The notes under the pieces: generated by a model | Databases searched by the model: none | Seen by the model: only the letters and a program-made list of their open reading frames with translations | What the model was told of the DNA's origin: nothing | Position numbers and translations under genes: made by a program | NCBI GenBank assembly: GCA_017405785.1 | Contig: JAFQZR010000005.1 | Span: 124,001 to 188,000, forward strand | Length of the DNA stretch: 64,000 nucleotides | Reading direction: 5' to 3' | Source: Erysipelotrichaceae bacterium | GTDB taxonomy: Bacteria > Bacillota_I > Bacilli_A > Erysipelotrichales > Erysipelotrichaceae | Shown here: in pieces, positions 16,033-24,293 of the stretch | Layout: each line of letters starts with the position of its first letter | Position numbering within the stretch: the first letter of the stretch is position 1

Positions 16033-16753
16033 CATCATTGATCTGAACAAGACTTTCAATAACAAGGTGGAAGCCGTCAAGGATTTTTCTCTCAAGGTTG
16101 AAAAAGGGGAAGTAATCAGTCTGATAGGACCATCCGGGTCCGGCAAGTCAACGGTATTACGCTGCATTGCCGGACTGGAAACACCCGATAAGGGAAAGAT
16201 CCTGATTAACGGACAGGCCATCAACTTCCGTAATGAGAAACTTGCCCGGAAACAGCGCACCATCATGGGCTTTGTCTTCCAGCACTTCAATTTATTCTCC
16301 AATATGACCGTTCTGAAGAATCTGACGGTCGCACCGGTTAACGTACAGGGTAAAAGTGAACAGGAAGCAGAAGAGCTAGCCATGAAATATCTGAAGCGTG
16401 TCGGCCTTGAAGACAAGGCAGATGAGTTTCCCAGCAAGCTTTCGGGAGGACAGCAGCAGCGTGTGGCCATTGCCCGTGCCTTATGCATGAATCCGGAAAT
16501 CATGTTGTTTGATGAACCGACCAGTGCCCTGGACCCGGAGATGATCAAGGAAGTACTGAACGTTATCAGAGATCTGGTAGAAGACGGCATGACGATGATC
16601 ATCGTCAGTCATGAGATGAATTTCGCCCGTGAGGTATCCGACAGAATCGCTTTCTTGGAAAACGGAAAAATGCTGGAAATCGGAACACCTGATTACATCT
16701 TCAATCAGACAGAGAATCAGCGTGTAAAAGACTTCCTGGACAAAGTGCTATAG
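16025..16753 (+). CDS. Amino-acid ABC transporter ATP-binding protein
   Basis: A 242-residue ATPase of the GlnQ/ArtP type. Walker A is GPSGSGKST, the signature is LSGGQQQR, Walker B is IMLFDEPTSALDP and the switch histidine is in IIVSHEM. The start is GTG 16025, supported by GGAGG about ten bases upstream and overlapping the permease end. It energises import of the amino acid bound by the upstream lipoprotein. A strong terminator follows. Confidence 0.92.
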   Translation: MIDIIDLNKTFNNKVEAVKDFSLKVEKGEVISLIGPSGSGKSTVLRCIAGLETPDKGKILINGQAINFRNEKLARKQRTIMGFVFQHFNLFSNMTVLKNLTVAPVNVQGKSEQEAEELAMKYLKRVGLEDKADEFPSKLSGGQQQRVAIARALCMNPEIMLFDEPTSALDPEMIKEVLNVIRDLVEDGMTMIIVSHEMNFAREVSDRIAFLENGKMLEIGTPDYIFNQTENQRVKDFLDKVL

Positions 16754-16759
16754 ACAGAT

Positions 16760-16795
16760 AAAGGACCAGTTTGAATGCTGGTCCTTTATATATTT
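16760..16795. terminator. Terminator between converging operons
   Basis: AAAGGACCAG (16760-16769), loop TTTGAATG and CTGGTCCTTT (16778-16787), followed by an A/T-rich tract. It separates the amino-acid transporter operon from the converging seven-gene operon. Confidence 0.85.
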
Positions 16796-16812
16796 TATTC
16801 ATTATTATTATA

Positions 16813-17736
16813 CTAATGTCTTCCTGCACCGGCTCCTCTTGATGATCCGCCATGTGAACTGCCGGATCCGAAGGAGTGTGATGAACCGCCGCTTGAATGG
16901 CTGCTTCCGCCACCGCCGGAGTAACCGCCGCCTCCGTGATAGCTGCTTCCGCCGCCACCGCTTGGCTTATGACTGCTTGGCGTACTGTAGTGATCATAAC
17001 TGTAGTACGTTGAAGGAGTATAAGTAAACGGACTTGTATAGGTTCTGTATCTAGGACGGGTATAGTAATATGTTGGCTGATAATACTTGCGTGTGGCTCT
17101 GGTAACGATTCTGTAGATCATTATTACCAGGCAGATTATTATGATGAGTTCGAACAGTAACATAAACCAGTTGTAGGTGTAATATGTTCCACCGTGATTA
17201 TTGTTGTTATTGTTGTTGTTATTGTTCGGAATATTACCGTATATGTTCTCATCCATATACTGGTAAGTTTTCTCATACAGCTTTCTGACGCCACCGTCAT
17301 AGTCTTTGGCTGCGAATGAAGGTTCCAGGTAATTGTCAAGGAGCTGCTGGATATCATAGATCGGGAAGTCATCTTCCAGACCTCTGCCGATCATCATGTA
17401 ATAGTCATCATCTCCGATTGACAGTAACAGAAGCACGCCGTTGTTCAGTGATGAATCGCCCAGTTTCCACTGATTGAAGATGGCGAGGGCATAGTCATCA
17501 ATGCTGCCGGTGACGAAGTCCACAGTAACAACCATGATGCAGGCACTGTAGTTATCGGCCAGTATCTGGGACTGTTTCTGGATGTAGGCTTCGGTCTCAC
17601 CGGTAAGAACATTGGCATAGTCTTCTACCCAGGTAGTATCGCTAGTCCTTTCAGGCACTTTAATACTGGCTGACACTGAAGTCAGCGACATTAAAACTGT
17701 AACTGTAAGGATGATAGCCTTAAAAAACTTCTTCAT
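16813..17736 (-). CDS. TPM-domain (YgcG-like) membrane protein, last gene of the XpaC-TelA operon
   Basis: A 307-residue protein with a signal peptide (about residues 1-23), a TPM domain at about 30-165 (VEDYANVLTGETEAYI, NNGVLLLLSIGDDDYYMMIGRG), a run of ten Asn, one membrane helix near residue 195-215 and a Gly/Ser/His/Tyr-rich tail. TPM domains of this type are found in Psb32/YgcG proteins; some have acid phosphatase activity and take part in membrane protein repair. The low-complexity tail is typical. AGGAG precedes the start and it follows the LemA-like gene by eight bases. Confidence 0.8.
   Translation of the reverse strand: MKKFFKAIILTVTVLMSLTSVSASIKVPERTSDTTWVEDYANVLTGETEAYIQKQSQILADNYSACIMVVTVDFVTGSIDDYALAIFNQWKLGDSSLNNGVLLLLSIGDDDYYMMIGRGLEDDFPIYDIQQLLDNYLEPSFAAKDYDGGVRKLYEKTYQYMDENIYGNIPNNNNNNNNNNHGGTYYTYNWFMLLFELIIIICLVIMIYRIVTRATRKYYQPTYYYTRPRYRTYTSPFTYTPSTYYSYDHYSTPSSHKPSGGGGSSYHGGGGYSGGGGSSHSSGGSSHSFGSGSSHGGSSRGAGAGRH
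17197..17226 (-). repeat. Poly-asparagine codon run in the TPM-domain gene
   Basis: Ten successive AAT/AAC codons encode ten Asn between the TPM domain and the membrane helix. Trinucleotide runs of this kind can change length by slippage in whole codons without breaking the frame. Confidence 0.8.
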
Positions 17737-17744
17737 TTCTTCTC

Positions 17745-18281
17745 CTATTTAAAGTATTCTGCTTTCTTTGCGAATCCTCTGAAGATAAATCCAGGGAAAC
17801 CGCCGGTTTCGTCATAATACTGTCTGACCAATGTGTTATAGTTATCGCTTTCGATAGTACGTGATTCAGAACGGTATTCGCTCTGATACTTGGTCAGAAG
17901 ATTCTTATGAATATCCGTCAGATTCTTATTTGAAAGCTCTGCGATTAACCAGTCTACATCTGTATCCAGTGCGTGCATGTCATCATACAGCTTGGAAATT
18001 GATTTGGTCAGCTGAATGTCCTTGGCAATGTCAATGATATCCTTGATGTGAGATTCCTTATCACCAAGATATTCTTTGGCCAGCTTAGCCAGATTTGAAG
18101 CTATGTCAGCCTTATCCAGAACATCTGCGTAGATTGACTGGTTTGCATACTGAGTGTCGCCCATGAAGAAATGGTTCTCCAGTTTGGTTACCATATTGTT
18201 CATGGCGCTGACAGCGGAAATAGTTGAAGAACCTAATATCGCTACCAACATGATAATAATTGCGGTTCTTGTTTTGTTCAT
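17745..18281 (-). CDS. LemA-like membrane protein
   Basis: A 178-residue protein with one N-terminal hydrophobic segment (about residues 7-25) and an otherwise helical body rich in Lys, Asp and Leu. The C-terminal block DNYNTLVRQYYDETGGFPGF and the final AEYFK resemble the end of LemA proteins, although the usual LemA N-terminal motif is weak. LemA and TPM genes are often neighbours, which supports the call. The start has AGGA upstream; the gene lies two bases after the TelA stop. Divergence leaves the family assignment tentative. Confidence 0.6.
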   Translation of the reverse strand: MNKTRTAIIIMLVAILGSSTISAVSAMNNMVTKLENHFFMGDTQYANQSIYADVLDKADIASNLAKLAKEYLGDKESHIKDIIDIAKDIQLTKSISKLYDDMHALDTDVDWLIAELSNKNLTDIHKNLLTKYQSEYRSESRTIESDNYNTLVRQYYDETGGFPGFIFRGFAKKAEYFK

Positions 18282-18283
18282 TT

Positions 18284-19435
18284 TTATCCTACTCTAACTT
18301 CCAGTAATTTTGCCTTTAATTCTTCTTCCAGCTTTCTGAGTTCAACTTCAGCTGCAGCTCTCTTTGTACGTCCTTCATCCTGGATCTTGAGAACTTCGTC
18401 TAATGTGTCGATCAGTGACTGGTTAGTGAACTTCAGAGTTTCAACTTCAACGATTGAACGTTCGCTTGCCTTGGCAGTGTCGATTGTTGAAGTCTTTAAC
18501 TTTTCAGCGTTCTTTCTTAACAGTTCGTTTGTAACTCTGTCAACTTCTTCTTCAGCCTTGATGGCATCCTGTGAATGCTGTAAGCCTAAAGCCAGAACCA
18601 TCTGTGACTTCCACAGAGGGATGGTGTTTGTCAGAGTTGACTGGATCTTTTCAGCCATTAATGTGTCGTTGTTCTGGATCAGACGGATCTGTGGTGCCAT
18701 CTGGATGGATACCATTCTGGTCAGTTCCAGGTCATGCAGTTTCTTTTCGAAACGGTTGATCAGGTTAGCATAGTCGTTTGCTCTCTGAGCATCTTCCTCA
18801 TCACCAGTCTGTTTTGCTCTTTCAACCAGTGCCGGTAATTCAACTTCCTGAGCATGTTTTAACTTCTTCTGACCGGCCATGATGTACATTGTCAGTTCCT
18901 TCTTGTTCTGGATATTGCGTTCATATAATTCATCAAGAACGGTGATATCCTTTAACAGAGTGATCTGATGGTCTTCCAGCAGGTTGGCAACCTTTGTAAC
19001 GTTGAGTTCAGCATCATCGTATCTGGCCTTTAACTGTGTGAAGGAGTTGCCGGCTTTCTTGAATACGTTGAACAGGCTGAAGAAACCTTTTTCTTCCTGG
19101 TCAATGTCAAAACCCTTTAACTCAACAACCAGGTCAGAAATCATGTTACCGATTTCGCCCAGGTCTTTTGTCTTGATGTTGTTCAGTGTACTGTCTGAGA
19201 AATCAGCAATCTTCTTCTGAGCACTTGCACCATACTGCATGACAGTGTCGGTCTGAGTGATATCAATCTTCTTGGCGAAATCTTCAACCATCTGTAATTC
19301 TTCCCGTGTTAATGATGAAGAATCCAGTGGAGCAGGAGCAACTTCTGTAGCAGTCTCTTCTTGGACCTGAGCAATTGCTTCAGCAACAGGATCACCCTGC
19401 GGATTCAGTGTTAATACGATTTTCTCTTCTTCCAT
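18284..19435 (-). CDS. TelA/KlaB family (toxic anion resistance) protein
   Basis: A 383-residue, strongly helical cytoplasmic protein of the TelA family. Landmarks are the SSLTREELQMVEDFAKKIDI opening, LKGFDIDQEEKGFFSLFN and the long coiled-coil body with NTIPLWKSQMVLALG. TelA proteins were named for tellurite resistance but are widespread and linked to membrane and cell-envelope stress. I use the second ATG (19435) because AAGGAG is eight bases before it and only two before the first. The partner XpaC gene is directly upstream, as in B. subtilis xpaC-yaaN. Confidence 0.88.
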   Translation of the reverse strand: MEEEKIVLTLNPQGDPVAEAIAQVQEETATEVAPAPLDSSSLTREELQMVEDFAKKIDITQTDTVMQYGASAQKKIADFSDSTLNNIKTKDLGEIGNMISDLVVELKGFDIDQEEKGFFSLFNVFKKAGNSFTQLKARYDDAELNVTKVANLLEDHQITLLKDITVLDELYERNIQNKKELTMYIMAGQKKLKHAQEVELPALVERAKQTGDEEDAQRANDYANLINRFEKKLHDLELTRMVSIQMAPQIRLIQNNDTLMAEKIQSTLTNTIPLWKSQMVLALGLQHSQDAIKAEEEVDRVTNELLRKNAEKLKTSTIDTAKASERSIVEVETLKFTNQSLIDTLDEVLKIQDEGRTKRAAAEVELRKLEEELKAKLLEVRVG

Positions 19436-19447
19436 ATTCATTTCTCC

Positions 19448-20110
19448 TTATTTATCGTTATTATCAAGGTCAATCAGACCTTCCTGAACAAATATCTTTT
19501 CCAGAACCTTGACTTCACTGTTGATATCCAGAGTATCGGTATCATACAGGGAATTCAGCTGGTTCTCGAAGGCGGTAGTGGTAGTTTTGATCAGACTTTC
19601 CACTTTTTTCTTGCTGGTAACAACATTGTCAACTGTCTGTTCTTCAACTTCATCGTATCTGGTCAGCAGTTTTTCAATTGTCGGCAGATAGTAGTTAACC
19701 AGTTTTCTCAATCCGCTGGCAGCTGTTTCGTGTTCATAGACATAATCGAGGATCTTATCGCTGGTTTCAACCAGTTTGTCGACATCGGCGTTGAGCTCAG
19801 GATTGTCGATCTTCTTGTTGATCTCGACAATGTTGTTGAGCGTCTTGGTTCCGTCTTCAATGAACTGCTGCTGCAGCTTTGAGTGATAGGATCTTAAGGT
19901 CTCGACTTCATATTCTTCTTCAATGTCAGGGAACAGAGTCTTTCTGAGAATGAAGTATGCAGCTAAGCTTACGGCACCTAAGATCAGGTAACTGTAAAGC
20001 TTATACATCGGCAGTATCAGCGTGCCGAAGGCCCAGAGCAGGGCTATGGCATAGAATACTTTATTATTTGGTACTTTCCTGGTATGCACTTCTTTTACAG
20101 GCTGTAACAT
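19448..20110 (-). CDS. xpaC: XpaC family (5-bromo-4-chloroindolyl phosphate hydrolysis) membrane protein
   Basis: A 220-residue protein with two hydrophobic segments at about residues 17-60, then a helical cytoplasmic domain with the XpaC hallmark LRKLVNYYLPTIEKLLTRY. XpaC was named after a hydrolysis phenotype in B. subtilis, but its real function is unknown and it usually travels with TelA. The second ATG (20110) is preferred because GGAGG is seven bases before it. It is the fourth gene of the seven-gene operon. Confidence 0.88.
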   Translation of the reverse strand: MLQPVKEVHTRKVPNNKVFYAIALLWAFGTLILPMYKLYSYLILGAVSLAAYFILRKTLFPDIEEEYEVETLRSYHSKLQQQFIEDGTKTLNNIVEINKKIDNPELNADVDKLVETSDKILDYVYEHETAASGLRKLVNYYLPTIEKLLTRYDEVEEQTVDNVVTSKKKVESLIKTTTTAFENQLNSLYDTDTLDINSEVKVLEKIFVQEGLIDLDNNDK

Positions 20111-20131
20111 GGGCATCCCTCCTATAAATTA

Positions 20132-22186
20132 TTATATAATATCGGACTTGATTTTAAAATCAATGTCTTCCAATATAATCAGGTCGAGCTCGGCATCCTT
20201 GTCGTTGATGATTCTCTTGGACTGATGGATGATGGCTTCTTCAACCATGTTTCTGGCCAGACGGCCGTTGCCGCTGCGCATTGCGTCATTGGCCTGAACC
20301 TGTCTGTAGTATTCAGTTAAAGGCTCTTCTATCAGCTCATGCAGTCTGTAACCCTTGCTCTTGGCCTGGATGACAGTGATGGCATAGAGTTCCTCAGCTG
20401 TGTAGTCAGGGAATTCGATCTGGTTAGGGAAACGGGAAGCCAGGCCGGAGTTGGACTCCAGGAAGACCTTCATTTCCTTGGTGTAGCCGGCCAGGATGAC
20501 GATGAGGTCATCGCGGTTGTCTTCCATGGCTTTTACCAGGGTATCGATGGCTTCCAGACCGAAGGAGTCATTGGTTCCGCGGTACAGGGAGTAGGCTTCA
20601 TCGATGAACAGAATTCCGCCCAATGCGGATTTGACGACCTGCATGGTCTGCGGGGCAGTGTGTCCCATGTATTTGCCGACCAGATCGTTCCTGGTGACTT
20701 CGATCAGCTGTCCGTTGCTTAAGACACCGATGGCTTTCAGGTATTTGGCAATGACACGGGCAATTGTGGTCTTGCCGGTACCAGGGTTGCCGGTGAAGAT
20801 CATGTGCTTTGATACTTCGGAGGTCTTTAAACCCTGTTTCTCTCTGATCTTCTGGGCTTCGTAGAAGTCTTCCAGGGACAGAACGTATTTCTTGATCTCT
20901 TCCAGACCTACCAGCTGATCGAGTTCCTTGCGGGCTTCTTCCTTGGCGTTCTCCAGAACATCAGGAAGCAGCTCATCGAGGGAAGTTGATTCTTCGTCCT
21001 TTACGAAGACGATCTGGTTGTCCTGTTCAGCAATCTTTAAAGTGATTCTTTCATCGGTCAGGTTCTTCAGCTTGTATTCGGCCAGAGCTTCATAGCATCT
21101 GTCGAAGAAGTTGTTGAGATACATGACGTTTTCACGGTCGATGAAGTTTTCACTCAGCCAGGCTCTTACGGACTTGCTGGCTTTGATATCGATATTGAGA
21201 ACATCGAGGCACTTCTTCTGGAAGGCTTTCAGTTTGACCGGATAGATGACTTCCAGGTCTTCTTTCACGATGTCCTTGGTCTTGAGGACATCACCCATGG
21301 TGTTAATGAACTTGGCACCGGTGATCTCCAGAAGCTTTTCAACTTTCAGAGTTGTCAGGAAAATGATGTATTTTCCCTTGAAGCTTATTGTCTTAACGGT
21401 ATCCTTTACAAGTGTATTGGTGGTTTCCACCAGCTGCTTGTTGGAAAGGGTATATCTCTTAGGAAGCGTAACGATTCCATCGGTAACGATTTCCTGTATT
21501 GTCGGAAGGAAACCGGCTGAGATCTGTTCGAGATTGTCAAACACGATGATGGTTGACTTGTTGGCAGCGGTATAGAGGTCCTGGATTAGGTTGGCCTCAA
21601 ATTCCTTGCCGGAATACTGAGACAGATCGATCGTGGTTAGTTCGCTGTTGGTTATCAGTTCCTGTTCTCTGAGATACTTGGTTGCGATGTTAACGGAAGT
21701 GTGTCTTCCTGTAGCTATCTGGCCGCAGATCAGAATGGAGTTCTTCAGGCCGCTTGGCTGAACACCCATGATCGTCGGTCTTCTGAAGGCGGTGACCAGG
21801 GAATGGTTGTAATCCTGCTGGCACAGTACTTCTTCATTCAGTTTCCGTTCGATCAGCTCAAACTTCTCGTTAAGAGCCATCTGCTGATGGATAACAGTCA
21901 GATCTTCCTGAGTTTTCACAGGCAGCTTGTCACCGAAATCCTTTCTGATCTCATTTTTCAGCCGTTCCAGATCGGCATCGGAAAAGCTGTCCAGGATATG
22001 CTGGCTCTGCTGCTGCAGTTTTTCACTGTTTTCCTTGATGGATTTCCATTCCGGAGAAAGGCTTTCGAGATCGAGGATATTGTTCTTTAACAGTTCCATG
22101 TCTTCTTCGGTAAGGCGGCGGTTAGGCGCATCCTTGCCGAAGACCTTTTCCATCAGTCTTTCTTTTTCTGTTTTCTTGTCTGCCAT
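20132..22186 (-). CDS. Two-AAA ATPase, C-terminal CbbX/SpoVK-like domain with degenerate N-terminal AAA domain
   Basis: A 684-residue protein. The C-terminal AAA+ domain is of the CbbX/SpoVK type: Walker A GNPGTGKT (466-473), Walker B ILFIDEAYS and arginine-finger region SGLASRFPNQIEF. An N-terminal AAA-like domain has lost its key residues: GQIATGRHT at 155-163 replaces the Walker lysine with Arg and the next Ser/Thr with His, and the Walker B-like strand reads IIVFDNLEQ. It is therefore expected to have one active and one structural ring. CbbX-type ATPases remodel protein partners; XpaC, TelA or the unknown neighbours are candidates. It sits centrally in the operon. Confidence 0.85.
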   Translation of the reverse strand: MADKKTEKERLMEKVFGKDAPNRRLTEEDMELLKNNILDLESLSPEWKSIKENSEKLQQQSQHILDSFSDADLERLKNEIRKDFGDKLPVKTQEDLTVIHQQMALNEKFELIERKLNEEVLCQQDYNHSLVTAFRRPTIMGVQPSGLKNSILICGQIATGRHTSVNIATKYLREQELITNSELTTIDLSQYSGKEFEANLIQDLYTAANKSTIIVFDNLEQISAGFLPTIQEIVTDGIVTLPKRYTLSNKQLVETTNTLVKDTVKTISFKGKYIIFLTTLKVEKLLEITGAKFINTMGDVLKTKDIVKEDLEVIYPVKLKAFQKKCLDVLNIDIKASKSVRAWLSENFIDRENVMYLNNFFDRCYEALAEYKLKNLTDERITLKIAEQDNQIVFVKDEESTSLDELLPDVLENAKEEARKELDQLVGLEEIKKYVLSLEDFYEAQKIREKQGLKTSEVSKHMIFTGNPGTGKTTIARVIAKYLKAIGVLSNGQLIEVTRNDLVGKYMGHTAPQTMQVVKSALGGILFIDEAYSLYRGTNDSFGLEAIDTLVKAMEDNRDDLIVILAGYTKEMKVFLESNSGLASRFPNQIEFPDYTAEELYAITVIQAKSKGYRLHELIEEPLTEYYRQVQANDAMRSGNGRLARNMVEEAIIHQSKRIINDKDAELDLIILEDIDFKIKSDII

Positions 22187-22194
22187 AAGTTCAC

Positions 22195-22722
22195 CTATTT
22201 AAGATTGTTGGAGAGCTCTCTCAGACGGGCGAGCTTGGAGTTGTGCAGTACTTTCTTTACCATTGTCAGGGCATCATAGTAACCCTGAGTATAGCCGTCT
22301 ATGGTTATTGTATTCATCTTCTGCCGGCAGGTATTCAGATCAGCTGCGACCCGCTGCTCGACATGAAGAAGATTGTTTTTATACTGCTGTACCATTTCGA
22401 GGTATCTTTTAATGGCTTCTTCATAGCCGTCCTTCTTTCCGGCAGCATAGTTGTCATAAACAATGTTTGACAGGGAGGCTACGATCTGATCATAACGGGA
22501 TGAGAAGGAAGCTACTTCCACATCGGATTTGATGCGAGGTCTTACTGTTGAATAAGTAGATCTGGTATAGGAATTGGTCGTTCCTCTTTTTCTCTTGGAA
22601 TCATTGTATCCTTTAACGGTATTGGAAAACTCGTGCATGGACTGATCGACGAAATCGCCGGAGTTCAGTTTTTCCAGTAATTCATCCAACGGATCGCTGT
22701 TATATGGATATTTCTTAGCCAT
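22195..22722 (-). CDS. Unknown helical protein of the XpaC-TelA operon
   Basis: A 175-residue soluble protein with no recognised domain. The first 70 residues are polar and Ser/Thr/Arg-rich (KRKRGTTNSYTRSTYSTVRP) and probably disordered; the rest is helical (YEEAIKRYLEMVQQYKNNLL, VAADLNTCRQKMNTITID). It lies between the second XpaC-like gene, which it overlaps by eight bases, and the AAA ATPase gene, eight bases downstream. This tight spacing suggests an adaptor or substrate of the ATPase, which is inference only. Confidence 0.7.
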   Translation of the reverse strand: MAKKYPYNSDPLDELLEKLNSGDFVDQSMHEFSNTVKGYNDSKRKRGTTNSYTRSTYSTVRPRIKSDVEVASFSSRYDQIVASLSNIVYDNYAAGKKDGYEEAIKRYLEMVQQYKNNLLHVEQRVAADLNTCRQKMNTITIDGYTQGYYDALTMVKKVLHNSKLARLRELSNNLK

Positions 22723-23692
22723 TGGAGTTCATCTCCTTTTCCTGATTCTGCTTCTTTGCGAAGTGTTCAAATGTCATTTCATCCTGTACCAGACCGTCCT
22801 TCTTTAACAGGGCTTCCAGAGTCTTCATATCAACGGAGGACTCAGTGTAGTATTCCTCAAGCAGGGAATGGGTCAGGGTATCAAGAGCACCGTTAATCAG
22901 AACGAGAGTCTTTAACAGACGGTCTTCGTTTTCCTTGAATTCCTTGCTCTGGGTAGAACCGACACTCAGACGCTTGTAGTTTTCCAGAATATCCAGCAGC
23001 ATAGGCAGGTAATACTGGTATAACTTGGTGGTCTTGTCCTTACTCTTAGGGAAGGTATTCTCAATGTTCTTGATCTGAGTCAGATAATCAACAGACTTCT
23101 GCAGATGTTCAGTGATGTGTTCTTCCTCAATGGATTCATTCATCTTCTTAAGCTGATCAATATAGTACCGGGCATCCTTGAGATAGGTTGACTTGGTTTC
23201 TTCCTTCTTAGGAGTATTGGTAACCGGCTTGCTGGTTGATGTATTGCGGCTTGAAGTGTAATCCAGGATCATGTCAACAAAGGTGTTGTATGAGTTAGGG
23301 AAGGCGATCTTGTATTCATGCAGATTGGAGATGTATTCGTCACGCATGTAGATGCCGACATTGTCCAGAGTGATTTCGCCGTCCTGTAACGGTGTCAGAT
23401 ATGTTTCCTCGTCAAAATGCAGTCTGGCATCGTTTTTGAAGTGGTTCTTCAGAGCGTTGATGAACTTGGCTTCATTAGGATTGCTTCTGGCTGCTGTTGT
23501 AGAGGCTGTCCTTGTCTGGAAGATGTTTTTGGTCCGCTTTTTATTGGTAAACATGCGGATTATGTATGCGAAGATACCTATGGTGAAAAGAGGTCCCATT
23601 ACCTCCATAAGCCCACCGAATATTTCAAATCCGACGCTCAGGACCATCAGTCCTGCCATGCCGAAACAAAGTAGTAAGAATAAACTAATCAT
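22715..23692 (-). CDS. Second XpaC-like protein, first gene of the seven-gene operon
   Basis: A 325-residue protein with two hydrophobic segments in the first 50 residues, a short basic stretch (NKKRTKN), a middle domain of about 85 residues I do not recognise, a Thr/Ser-rich linker and a C-terminal helical domain. The latter carries LYQYYLPMLLDILENYKRL, closely matching the XpaC hallmark YYLPTIEKLLTRY in the fourth gene, and a similar end (MKTLEALLKKDGL versus VLEKIFVQEGLI). I read it as an XpaC paralogue with an extra inserted domain. It is divergent from the GNAT gene; TATAAT lies about 25 bases upstream of its start region on the minus strand. Confidence 0.7.
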   Translation of the reverse strand: MISLFLLLCFGMAGLMVLSVGFEIFGGLMEVMGPLFTIGIFAYIIRMFTNKKRTKNIFQTRTASTTAARSNPNEAKFINALKNHFKNDARLHFDEETYLTPLQDGEITLDNVGIYMRDEYISNLHEYKIAFPNSYNTFVDMILDYTSSRNTSTSKPVTNTPKKEETKSTYLKDARYYIDQLKKMNESIEEEHITEHLQKSVDYLTQIKNIENTFPKSKDKTTKLYQYYLPMLLDILENYKRLSVGSTQSKEFKENEDRLLKTLVLINGALDTLTHSLLEEYYTESSVDMKTLEALLKKDGLVQDEMTFEHFAKKQNQEKEMNSNG

Positions 23693-23787
23693 AAGGGTTT
23701 CAGTCCTTTCATGCTATTTTTCATTATAACATCTTTTTGCCTGTCAGGTATATTTTTTATATAATATAGATACTGTGAGGACCAATT

Positions 23788-24273
23788 ATGAAATACGACA
23801 TCATCACCATTACCGCAGATATGTTCCCTCAGCTTGAAATGCTGGCTGATCAGTTATGGCATGAAAGCTACGGAGAACTGTTATCACCTGAACAGATCAC
23901 TTACATGCTGGAGCAGTTTCAGTGTGAAAAGGCCTTTACCAGACAGACTTCAGAAGGCTACATTTACCGTGGTCTGTTTATAGATGGTGAAATGGTTGGC
24001 TATACCGGTTCACAGAAACAGGAAGATCGCATCTTCTTAAGCAAGCTGTATCTGTCAAAGCGTTATCACGGCCTAGGCTTGGGAAGAAAAATGATGGAGG
24101 ATGTCATTGGATTATATCCGGAATGTGATAAGATATATCTTACTGTCAACAAGTACAACCCAAGCTATGATATCTACAGGCACATGGGTTTTGAAGTCAT
24201 TGACAGTGTTGTTACTGACATAGGACAGGGTTTTGTGATGGATGACTATGTCATGCAAAGACATTTAAAGTAA
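23788..24273 (+). CDS. GNAT family N-acetyltransferase
   Basis: A 161-residue acetyltransferase. The acetyl-CoA binding motif A is at LYLSKRYHGLGLGRKMMED, followed by the IYLTVNKYNPSYDIYRHMGF strand-helix typical of the GNAT fold. GAGGA precedes the start. It is divergent from the XpaC-TelA operon and is followed by uvrA, which has its own promoter. The substrate, whether a small molecule or a protein N terminus, is unknown. Confidence 0.85.
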   Translation: MKYDIITITADMFPQLEMLADQLWHESYGELLSPEQITYMLEQFQCEKAFTRQTSEGYIYRGLFIDGEMVGYTGSQKQEDRIFLSKLYLSKRYHGLGLGRKMMEDVIGLYPECDKIYLTVNKYNPSYDIYRHMGFEVIDSVVTDIGQGFVMDDYVMQRHLK

Positions 24274-24293
24274 AAGGGTTTATAATGAGGGCA
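24258..24293 (+). promoter_or_regulatory. uvrA promoter placed for a leaderless transcript
   Basis: AAGACA (24258-24263), a 17-bp spacer and a perfect TATAAT (24281-24286) that ends six bases before ATG 24293. Transcription should start at the ATG itself. The spacing is identical to that before the amidohydrolase gene at 6432. No LexA-type operator was recognised. Confidence 0.6.

Noticed and set aside
18387-18773. 128-codon open frame on the + strand opposite TelA
   Set aside because: It is a mirror of the TelA coding sequence, rich in Ser as expected from antisense of helical Glu/Lys codons.
16813-23692. TerD-type tellurite/phage-defence ter operon
   Set aside because: TelA is present, but there are no TerD/TerZ-like, TerC or biosynthetic ter genes, so the operon should not be called a ter cluster.
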